Positions 52,750 through 59,574 of a DNA stretch of 64,000 nucleotides are shown here, in pieces (within the stretch, counting starts at the first letter, position 1; the number at the start of each line of letters is the position of its first letter). Position numbers and translations under genes: made by a program. Under the pieces are notes generated by a model. That model was not told the origin of the DNA. It ran no database searches and was given only the letters and a program-made list of their open reading frames with translations. Origin of the DNA: Streptomyces sp. NBC_00259 (GTDB taxonomy: Bacteria; Actinomycetota; Actinomycetes; Streptomycetales; Streptomycetaceae). The stretch is taken from contig NZ_CP108080.1 of NCBI RefSeq assembly GCF_036181745.1, positions 124,001-188,000 on the forward strand, read 5' to 3'.

Positions 52750-54513
52750 TCAGCGGTCCAGTACGGCCTTCAGCGCGCCGAGCAGCTCTTCGTACGCGGA
52801 GGGTTCGGTCTCCGGCGCCGAGGCGGACCGCCAGGCGATGTGCCCGTCGGGCCGGACGAGCAGGCAACCGTCCTCGGCCAGTTCCGAGGTCCGGCGCCAC
52901 TCGCCGTAGGCGTCGCGGCTGTTCCCGGCGCCGATGCGGACGGACTTCAGGGGAATGCCCAGAGCGTTTCCGCAGTCGGCCGCGGCGGCCTCCCACACCC
53001 CACCGGACAGCCCGGTCACGACCGTGAAGGTGCCCTTGCCGACGACGTCCAGCGTGGAGATCCGGTGGCCGCCGCCGTCGACGAGCCAGGCGTGCGGCAG
53101 TTTGGCGCCGGGGCGGGTCGTGGGCCGGTGGATGAGCTCCGGGTCCCCCGTCCACACCTCGGCCGGACCTGCGTCCTCGACGACCGCGGACGAGACATAG
53201 CGCTGGTTCATCTCGACACCGTGGGCGTTGAACTCGTAGTTCTTCAGCTGGATGGCCTCTTCCAGCGCCTGGCGCCGCTTGGCACCGTCGGCCGTCTCGC
53301 CCCGGCACGCGGCGAGACCCCGGACGATGTCGTCCTCCTCGCTGTACCCGTCCAGGCCGAGGGCCTGGAAGACCGGGCCGAACTGGTCGCGGCTCAGGTT
53401 GGCGCGATCGACGATCTGCTTGCCGACCGGTGCCCGCTCCGCGGTGTAGGTGTCGAGGAGCCCCGGCCCGGCCTCCCCGCGGATGACCATGGCGAGCTTC
53501 CAGGCCAGGTTGTACGAGTCCTGGATCGACGTGTTGGAGCCGAGACCGTTGGACGGCGGGTGCCGGTGCACCGCGTCCCCGGCGCAGAAGACCCGCCCGG
53601 CCGAGTACGTCGTGGCGTAGCTGTGGTTGACCGTCCACAGCGAACTCGACGTGATCTCGACGGGAATGTCCCGGTCGCCGATGAGGTCGTGCACGATGTC
53701 CCGGGCGGCCGCCTCGTCCATGTCCGGTGCGGGCTGGTCGATGTCGTATCCCCACACCAGCAGCCACTCGTTCCAGGGCCGGACCATACGCACCAGACCC
53801 ATGCCGATGCCGCCCATGTGGGCACCGGGACGCATCACCCAGTACAGGACGCTCGGGCGGTGGGCCACGTACCGCGAGAGGTCGGCCTTGAAGGTGATGT
53901 TCATGCTGCCGGCCTTGCCGCTCTGCCCGGCGATCGGCAGCCCGATCTGCTCCGCGACCCTGCTGCGACCGCCGTCGGCACCGATCAGGTAGCGCGCCCG
54001 CACCGTGAACTCGTCGCCGCGCACCCGGTCCCGGAGGCGGGCGGTGACCCCGTCGGCGTCCTGTTCCAGGTCGAGGAACTCGGTGTCGAAGCGGATCTTG
54101 GCTCCCCGCGCGGCGGCGTTCTTCACCAGGATCGGTTCCAGATAGGTCTGCGGAAGGTCGATCATCTGGGCGGGGCTGGCGGTGCCGTACTCGGTCGCGG
54201 AGTGCGGGCCGGTGCCCCAGCTGCGGATCCTGCCGATCTCCTCGCCGGCCAGGGCGGTGCACAGCACGGTGTCGCCCATGAGCTCGGCGGGGCTGCCGGC
54301 CTCGGTGGCCTCGGCGTCCACACCGAGGTCGCGCAGCACCTCCATCGTCCGCTGGTTGGTGATGTGCGCACGGGGGGTGTTGGCCAGCCAGCCGTACTTG
54401 GTGACGAGCAGCGTGCGAACGCCGTACGAGGCCAGGAGGAGGGCCGCGGAGCCACCGGCGGGGCCGCTGCCGACCACGAGGACGTCGGTGTCGTAGGTCT
54501 GGTTCGATTCCAT
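52750..54513 (-). CDS. FAD-dependent phenol/resorcinol hydroxylase (TfdB-like)
   Basis: 587 residues with AGGAGC before the ATG ending at 54513. Group A flavoprotein hydroxylase: VLVVGSGPAGGSAALLLAS (GxGxxG), the DG motif YLIGADGGRSRVAEQIG, and the GD motif VFCAGDAVHRHPPSNGLGSN. The C-terminal thioredoxin-like domain (about 420-587) is as in TfdB/resorcinol hydroxylases. It inserts one oxygen into a phenolic ring using NAD(P)H. Its neighbours act on hydroxyquinol, so resorcinol (or a similar 1,3-diol) is the expected substrate. 14 bases after the fused dioxygenase gene. Confidence 0.88.
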   Translation of the reverse strand: MESNQTYDTDVLVVGSGPAGGSAALLLASYGVRTLLVTKYGWLANTPRAHITNQRTMEVLRDLGVDAEATEAGSPAELMGDTVLCTALAGEEIGRIRSWGTGPHSATEYGTASPAQMIDLPQTYLEPILVKNAAARGAKIRFDTEFLDLEQDADGVTARLRDRVRGDEFTVRARYLIGADGGRSRVAEQIGLPIAGQSGKAGSMNITFKADLSRYVAHRPSVLYWVMRPGAHMGGIGMGLVRMVRPWNEWLLVWGYDIDQPAPDMDEAAARDIVHDLIGDRDIPVEITSSSLWTVNHSYATTYSAGRVFCAGDAVHRHPPSNGLGSNTSIQDSYNLAWKLAMVIRGEAGPGLLDTYTAERAPVGKQIVDRANLSRDQFGPVFQALGLDGYSEEDDIVRGLAACRGETADGAKRRQALEEAIQLKNYEFNAHGVEMNQRYVSSAVVEDAGPAEVWTGDPELIHRPTTRPGAKLPHAWLVDGGGHRISTLDVVGKGTFTVVTGLSGGVWEAAAADCGNALGIPLKSVRIGAGNSRDAYGEWRRTSELAEDGCLLVRPDGHIAWRSASAPETEPSAYEELLGALKAVLDR

Positions 54514-54527
54514 CGGACTGCTCCTGA

Positions 54528-56546
54528 TCAGCGTGCCGGGCCGGTGGCGAGGCGGGCGATACGGAAGGTGAAGTGCAGGCTGCGCCACTCCCCGTCGACG
54601 ACGCGGCCGTCCGGGGTCGGTCCGACGCGGCGTTCGAAGTCGGCGATCAGGCCCTCCTTGACACCGAAGACGGTGTCGGAGTCCATGTAGGGCCCGCCCT
54701 CGACGAACAACTGGGTGACCAGGCGCTGGTGGCCGGGTGCGGAGATCATGAAGTGCACGTGCGGGGCGCGGTAGGGATGGCGGCCGACGGCTCGCAGCAT
54801 CTGTCCCACGGGGCCGTCGTCCGGGATCGGGTACTCGGCGGGCAGGATCGTCCAGAAGCGCAGTCTCCCCTCGTCGTCCGTGCGCAGGCGTCCCCGGAGC
54901 ACCGGGCCCTCGAGCTCGGGCAGTTGGACGTCGTAGAACCCGTCCTCGTTGGCCTGCCAGACGTCCACGACGGCACCCGGCAGGGGCAGGCCGTCGGTGT
55001 CCGTGATGCGGATGTCGGCCCACAGCGGAGTGCCGGCCACGCCCTGCGAGAGGTCGCCGCCCTGGGGGGTCTCCGGCGGGCCGTCGGTGTAGAACGGCCC
55101 CAGGACCGCCGACGGGGTGGTCTGCGGGGTGCGCGAGTTGGTGAGCAGATCGACGACGCTGGAGACACCGAGTGTGTCGGACAGCAGCACGAACTCCTGG
55201 CGGGTGCTGGTGGAGAGCTGCCCGGTCCGGGTCAGGAAGTCGATCGCGTACTGCCACTCGGACTCGGTGACGTCGTTGCTCGTCACGAAGTGGTGCAGGT
55301 GCCGGACGAGGTCACCGAGCAGATGTCCCACCCGCGGATCGGGTGCGTCGGCGAAACTCGCCAGCACCTGCGCGGTCAGAAGCTCGACGTCCGAAGCGGG
55401 TCCCTGTGGGTCCGACGCCGCGCCCTGTACGTACGACGCGGACACCACCGCGCCCTGTGCGTCCGACGCCGGGGCCGGGGCCGGAGGAACCGTCGGGCGG
55501 CGGCCCTCCCAGGCGGCGTGCAGCAGGCCCTCGATGCCCTCCGGGGTCAGCTCCCGGGGGTTGGGGTACGGCGTGGCGGTGGCCAGTTGTGCGGCCCGAG
55601 GCAGGTCCCCTTCCGCCATGCCCAGTTCGCGCAGGGAGGTGGGGCCTCCCAGGGAGGCGATCAGGTCGTACATCCCGCTCGGGGCGTCCGCGACGCCGAG
55701 TGCGTCGGCGATGCGGTCCATGACGTCCTGAGCGGCAGGGGCGTTGTAGGCCATGGCGTGCGGCAGGATCACCGTGTGCGTCTGGGCGTGCGGCAGATCG
55801 AACGCGCCGCCCAGTGTGTGGCACAGCTTGTGGTGCAGCCCCATGCCGACGGCGGCGAGGCAAGTGCCGGACAGCCATGCGGCGTGCAGGAGGTCGGCGC
55901 GTGCCGCGGTGTCGGACGGGTCGGCGACGAGAACGGGCAGGGCGCGGGCGACCTTGCGGATCGCGTCGAGCGCCATGCCGTCGATCACCGGGTTCGCCTG
56001 CGGCGCGTACAGGGCCTCCACCGCGTGGGCCAGGGCGTTGACCGCGCTGGTGACGGACATGCCCACCGGCAGGTCCCGGGTGAACTCGACGTCGTAGACG
56101 ACGGTTTCGGGCAGGATCTCCGGGGAGGACTGGGTGGTCTTGCGCCCGTCGCGGGTCTCGCCGAGTACCGGGGTGACCTCGGAGCCGGCGTACGTGGTCG
56201 GGAGGATCAGCTGTGGCAGACCGGTGCGGAGCGCCAGTGCCTTGGCCAGACCGGTGGTGGAGCCGCCGCCCACCGCCACGAGGCAGTCGGCGGAGTGCTC
56301 CCGGAGTACGCCGAGGGCGCGTTCGGTCACTTCCACCGGGGTGTGCATCGCCGCACCGTCGAACTCCGCGACGGTGACGTCCCCGAGGACGTCCCGTACC
56401 CGGGCGGCGGCCTTGGCCACCGGCGGACTGGACAGGAGGAGAACTCGGGAAGCGCCGAGCCGCTCGACTTCGTCGCGGACCTGGCCGACCGTTCCGGTGC
56501 CGAAGATGATCCGCGAGGGATGAGAGGTGTAGACGAAATTCCCCAT
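54528..56546 (-). CDS. fused maleylacetate reductase / hydroxyquinol 1,2-dioxygenase
   Basis: 672 residues. Residues 1 to about 355 are an iron-type alcohol dehydrogenase fold specific for maleylacetate reductases: FVYTSHPSRIIFGTGTVGQV, CLVAVGGGSTTGLAKALAL, AGSEVTPVLGETRDG, HHKLCHTLGGAFDLPHAQTH. A linker of repeated QGA/SD units (about 360-390) leads to a dioxygenase N-domain and an intradiol catalytic domain with iron ligands in LGPFYTDGP, PAEYPIPDDGP and RAPHVHFMI. The two halves catalyse consecutive steps: hydroxyquinol to maleylacetate, then to 3-oxoadipate. Fusion in one chain is unusual; separate genes are the norm. Confidence 0.9.
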   Translation of the reverse strand: MGNFVYTSHPSRIIFGTGTVGQVRDEVERLGASRVLLLSSPPVAKAAARVRDVLGDVTVAEFDGAAMHTPVEVTERALGVLREHSADCLVAVGGGSTTGLAKALALRTGLPQLILPTTYAGSEVTPVLGETRDGRKTTQSSPEILPETVVYDVEFTRDLPVGMSVTSAVNALAHAVEALYAPQANPVIDGMALDAIRKVARALPVLVADPSDTAARADLLHAAWLSGTCLAAVGMGLHHKLCHTLGGAFDLPHAQTHTVILPHAMAYNAPAAQDVMDRIADALGVADAPSGMYDLIASLGGPTSLRELGMAEGDLPRAAQLATATPYPNPRELTPEGIEGLLHAAWEGRRPTVPPAPAPASDAQGAVVSASYVQGAASDPQGPASDVELLTAQVLASFADAPDPRVGHLLGDLVRHLHHFVTSNDVTESEWQYAIDFLTRTGQLSTSTRQEFVLLSDTLGVSSVVDLLTNSRTPQTTPSAVLGPFYTDGPPETPQGGDLSQGVAGTPLWADIRITDTDGLPLPGAVVDVWQANEDGFYDVQLPELEGPVLRGRLRTDDEGRLRFWTILPAEYPIPDDGPVGQMLRAVGRHPYRAPHVHFMISAPGHQRLVTQLFVEGGPYMDSDTVFGVKEGLIADFERRVGPTPDGRVVDGEWRSLHFTFRIARLATGPAR

Positions 56547-56723
56547 CGAGTCCCGCCTTCGCTAGTGCCGTGTCCCTGGATGTCTGTCACCGAGTGTGGG
56601 GACCGCGGCGTTCCCGTTCCTGCACGTTCCGCGCGTCTTTCTGCAGGATCGGCGCGAGGGGCGCGAGAGGGGTCAGGCAGCGCGGCGCAGGTGGGGCGGC
56701 CCGGCAGGACACGACAGGGGTGG

Positions 56724-57617
56724 TCAGGCGGCGCGGCGGAAGGCGGCGGGGGTCGTGCCCAGCTTGGCGCGCATCACACGGGTCAGATGCTCCTGGTGGG
56801 AAAAGCCACAGCGAAGGGCCACCTCGGCGATGGGCTGCCGGGTGGTGCGGAGCAGCCTGCGTGCGTGGTCCAGCCGCAGTTGCAGCAGGAACTGGTGCGG
56901 AGATCTGCCGGTGCTGGTTCTGAACTGCCTGCTGAACTGGCTCGCGCTGAGGCCGGCGGCCGAGGCCAGCGCGGACACGGGCAGGGGCTCGGAGATCCGC
57001 TCCTCCATCAGCTCTCTCGCGGACATCAGCTGCTGGTCGGTGAGTCCCGACAGCGCACCGCCGCCGTGCTCGGCGTCCCAAGGGTCCGCCGTGCCGTCGG
57101 CCGTGTGGGCCCGGGCGAGCCGGGCGGCGAGCATGGTGACGAGGTGATCGGCGTAGGTGCGGGCGGACGGCTCCCAGCGCCGTACGACGCCGTCCAGCGC
57201 CAGGACGAGCTGCTCGACCAGCGGATCCGAGCTGCCAAGCTCCTCGGCGAGTTCGACCGTCCCGCCTGGGCCGTGCGCGTCCTGCAGCACCGTATCGCTC
57301 AGGTACAGGTGGACGGTGTTGAGCCGTTCCTGCAGTTCCACGTCCAGTGCGCGGCCCGCGGGGTGGAGGAAGATGCCCCCGGCCGGGATCTGCCGGGTCT
57401 TCGTCGACGGGCCGGACCGGCGCCTGACGGTCACCGGGCCATCCAGATGCAGGATCAGCAGGTGTGTGGTCGCCGCGTCGAATCTCGCGCGATACGGCTG
57501 CTCACTCTGCGTGGAGACATAGGCATGCTCCCAGCCCAGGCCGCTGCTGGTCCGGTCCGGGCTCACCCATGGCTGGCACAGGATGCCGCCGGTGTCGAGA
57601 AGCCCCAGCTCAGGCAT
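56724..57617 (-). CDS. AraC/XylS-family regulator of the hydroxyquinol operon
   Basis: 297 residues from the ATG ending at 57617 (GGAGG upstream). C-terminal double HTH: ISEPLPVSALASAAGLSASQ with FRTSTGRSPHQFLLQLRLDH, then IAEVALRCGFSHQEHLTRV and KLGTTPAAFRR. The N-terminal cupin-like half (LLILHLDGPVTVRR) likely binds the inducer. It lies 177 bases upstream of the operon on the same strand, so it is a probable activator responding to a phenolic compound. Confidence 0.88.
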   Translation of the reverse strand: MPELGLLDTGGILCQPWVSPDRTSSGLGWEHAYVSTQSEQPYRARFDAATTHLLILHLDGPVTVRRRSGPSTKTRQIPAGGIFLHPAGRALDVELQERLNTVHLYLSDTVLQDAHGPGGTVELAEELGSSDPLVEQLVLALDGVVRRWEPSARTYADHLVTMLAARLARAHTADGTADPWDAEHGGGALSGLTDQQLMSARELMEERISEPLPVSALASAAGLSASQFSRQFRTSTGRSPHQFLLQLRLDHARRLLRTTRQPIAEVALRCGFSHQEHLTRVMRAKLGTTPAAFRRAA

Positions 57618-57680
57618 CCCTGCCTCCGAGGTCGAAGTGACCGCGCAGCCATCTGCGCGGTCCACCGTCCGGTGCATTTT

Positions 57681-57698
57681 ATTGAACGCTTAATCAAT
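57681..57698. promoter_or_regulatory. ATTGA-N8-TCAAT dyad upstream of the AraC gene
   Basis: An AT-rich inverted repeat about 65-80 bases before the AraC start, next to AATAAAAT on the minus strand (a -10-like element). Likely promoter/operator of the regulator gene. Confidence 0.4.
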
Positions 57699-57723
57699 GC
57701 GGAATCCTCGCGCCGCACGGCCC

Positions 57724-57810
57724 TTAGAAGACCTGGAGAAAGCATCCGACCGCGACTGCACCGGCGGCCGCGATCGACGTCAACCGGACAAGGATCTTCC
57801 GAGATCTCAC
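57724..57810 (-). CDS. 28-residue single-span membrane peptide
   Basis: From GTG 57810 with GGGAGG 6 bases upstream. The peptide is a basic head MRSRKILVRLT followed by a hydrophobic span SIAAAGAVAVGCFLQVF to the stop. It lies 43 bases after a 59-codon gene on the same strand. Perfect ribosome site and membrane-peptide composition are the support. It could be a small membrane regulator, a toxin-like peptide or an isolated signal-like fragment. Confidence 0.5.
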   Translation of the reverse strand: MRSRKILVRLTSIAAAGAVAVGCFLQVF

Positions 57811-57853
57811 AGAGGCCTCCCTTGGGGAAGATTCACATCGTTCGACCGCCCGG

Positions 57854-58033
57854 TCACAGGCCACCCATGCGTATGAGCCACCAGTCCGGGTTGTACGCCC
57901 CGCTCACGGAGTCGTGCGGCGCGGCCTGATGCTCCTCCACGGTGTCCTCGAGGCGGATACGCTCCGGGAGCTTCGAGAACCGCAGACTGCGCGACGCTTG
58001 CGCCGGGTCGGTGTTCTTGCGTTCCTGCTCCAT
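57854..58033 (-). CDS. 59-residue small protein
   Basis: From the ATG ending at 58033, preceded by GGAGGAGGAG. Polar N-terminus, then SLRFSKLPERIRLEDTVEEH and a distinct C-terminus SGAYNPDWWLIRMGGL with two adjacent Trp. Composition resembles conserved actinobacterial small proteins, but I cannot name a family. First of two tiny genes in a row. A precursor-peptide role is possible but no modifying enzyme is adjacent. Confidence 0.6.
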   Translation of the reverse strand: MEQERKNTDPAQASRSLRFSKLPERIRLEDTVEEHQAAPHDSVSGAYNPDWWLIRMGGL

Positions 58034-58374
58034 TCGACTCCTCCTCCATACGGCGTTCCCACCGCGCTTGACGGCAACGCCCGCCAATGCGACGGGGTCG
58101 GGGATATGAAGTTCACGCCCACTTCGCTGAGCCGTTCGCGCGGGAGCCCGGATCGAGGTGTGCGCTGATGGAACGCGCCAGGGTCCTCGTATTGTTCCAA
58201 GTGCCGCACGAGTGGTTCCCCGCACTGCGGGGCAGAGCCGCGGATCACCGGTTCAAGCGGTGATCCGATGATGACAGCCCGATTCATCACCCGTCAAGGC
58301 GGTGACGACCGTGAGGCGCGTCACCTACGCGGGGCGGCGGTCGGTCCGTCCGTCCGTGCACGGTGCGCCGGAGA
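58034..58374. other. gap with two hairpins, no gene
   Basis: CCCCGC/GCGGGG (58218-58232) and a perfect 10-bp stem at 58241-58267. The right part terminates the deaminase gene; the left part must contain the promoter of the small-protein genes. Confidence 0.5.
58241..58267 (-). terminator. terminator of the PLP-enzyme gene
   Basis: CGGATCACCG pairs with CGGTGATCCG over a 7-base loop, 108 bases past the stop codon on the minus strand. Confidence 0.6.
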
Positions 58375-59373
58375 TCAGCGAGGACCGTTGGTGTTGAGGA
58401 ACAGCACCGGACCCGGATCCAGACGCCGGTCGTCGGCCATCGCGAGCAGAGCCGCCAGCGCTTTGCCGGTGTACACCGGTTCGAGCTCCAGCGACGTCGT
58501 GGCCGCGGCGAGGGCCAGCGCCCGTGCAGCCTCCGGGGTGGCATGGCCGTAGCCGGGGCCCAGCCAGTCCCTGACGACCGTCACGTCCGCCGCGGTGAGG
58601 CCGGTCCGTGCGACGTCCCCGCCGCGCCTTCGGAGCAGGCGTTCCGTCCGGCCGGCCAGCGCGACGATGGCCGGTGCGTCGAGGCACAGCGTGTCGTTGA
58701 CGACCACACCGACCACCCTGCTGCGCAGCCCCGCCAGCCGCAGGCCGAGCGCCAGCCCGGCCGCCGTGCCCCCGGAACCGACCGCCGTGACCACATGCGA
58801 GGGCTCGGGCAGCTCACCCGAGGCGACCTGGGCCGCCAGCTCGAAGGCCGCCTCGACATAGCCGAGGGTGCCGACAGGCGTGGAACCGCCCGCGGGCAGG
58901 AAGTAGGGGAGCCGGCCGCCCGAGGAGTGCCGCAGGAAGAGCCAGGGGGCGGCGGCGACGGTCCGCCGCTTGGTCCGGGTGAAGTGCAGCGTGGCACCGG
59001 AGCGGCGCAGCCGCGCCAACTGCGCCCGGACATGGCCGTCGACCGGCTGGTCGATCAGCGCGAGGGCGGTCGCCAGCCCCTGTTCCCGGGCGTAGAGGGC
59101 GGCGGCCAGGCCCCAGTTCGTTCCGATTCCGCCCACGGTGAGGAGGGTGTGCGCGCCGCGGCGGCGTGCGTCGGGCAGGATCCATTCCAGTTTCCGGATC
59201 TTGTTGCCGCCCCAGCCGCCCTCTCCGTATCCGCTCTCGTCCTTGCACCAGACCGGGAGCGTCGCGGTCAGCGCGGTCAGCCGGCGGACCGGTGTCGGTT
59301 CCCTGCCCAGCCGGAGGTGGGGCAGCGAATCGGCCAGCGGCGGGAAGTGCCTGTGCAGCAGCGGACGGCTCAT
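58375..59373 (-). CDS. PLP-dependent ACC deaminase / D-cysteine desulfhydrase family enzyme
   Basis: 332 residues from the ATG ending at 59373. PLP lysine in GGWGGNKIRKLEWIL, then LLTVGGIGTNWGLAAALYA, phosphate loop VVTAVGSGGTAAGLALGL and a late LEPVYTGKALAALL. The family removes ammonia from 1-aminocyclopropane-1-carboxylate or sulfide from D-cysteine; the replacement of the usual Ser/Gln near the N-terminal Asn-His site (here GTNWG) makes the substrate uncertain. Its ATG overlaps the stop of a 27-codon upstream ORF. Confidence 0.85.
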   Translation of the reverse strand: MSRPLLHRHFPPLADSLPHLRLGREPTPVRRLTALTATLPVWCKDESGYGEGGWGGNKIRKLEWILPDARRRGAHTLLTVGGIGTNWGLAAALYAREQGLATALALIDQPVDGHVRAQLARLRRSGATLHFTRTKRRTVAAAPWLFLRHSSGGRLPYFLPAGGSTPVGTLGYVEAAFELAAQVASGELPEPSHVVTAVGSGGTAAGLALGLRLAGLRSRVVGVVVNDTLCLDAPAIVALAGRTERLLRRRGGDVARTGLTAADVTVVRDWLGPGYGHATPEAARALALAAATTSLELEPVYTGKALAALLAMADDRRLDPGPVLFLNTNGPR

Positions 59374-59453
59374 TCGCGGGCTTGCCTTTCCACGAGGCGT
59401 TCTCGACCTTGTCGGGGCCTGTCCTCCCGCACGTCGCGGAGAGACCGGTCCAT
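59370..59453 (-). CDS. 27-codon upstream ORF translationally coupled to the PLP enzyme
   Basis: AGGAGGT sits 4-5 bases before the ATG ending at 59453, the best ribosome site in this area, while the enzyme gene itself has a poor one. The product is a very basic/acidic peptide (MDRSLRDVREDRPRQGRE ...) and its TGA overlaps the enzyme's ATG (ATGA). Translation of the enzyme therefore probably depends on ribosomes finishing this ORF. No Cys, Ser or Thr run suggesting classical attenuation. Confidence 0.55.
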   Translation of the reverse strand: MDRSLRDVREDRPRQGRERLVERQARE

Positions 59454-59574
59454 CGTGACCTCCTGCACACGCCGTCCCCGCTGATGCTGTCAGGTACACG
59501 CGCACCGAGAACGGCTTGTGCACCGGTTCGGTTCCGAGCCCGTGGCCGTCACTCAGGTCCGGCGCAGCGGCCGC

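Noticed and set aside
54573..57929. Very long + strand open frame (1118 codons) opposite the hydroxyquinol operon
   Set aside because: It is antisense to well-supported enzymes, has no family resemblance, and arises from GC-rich codon bias.
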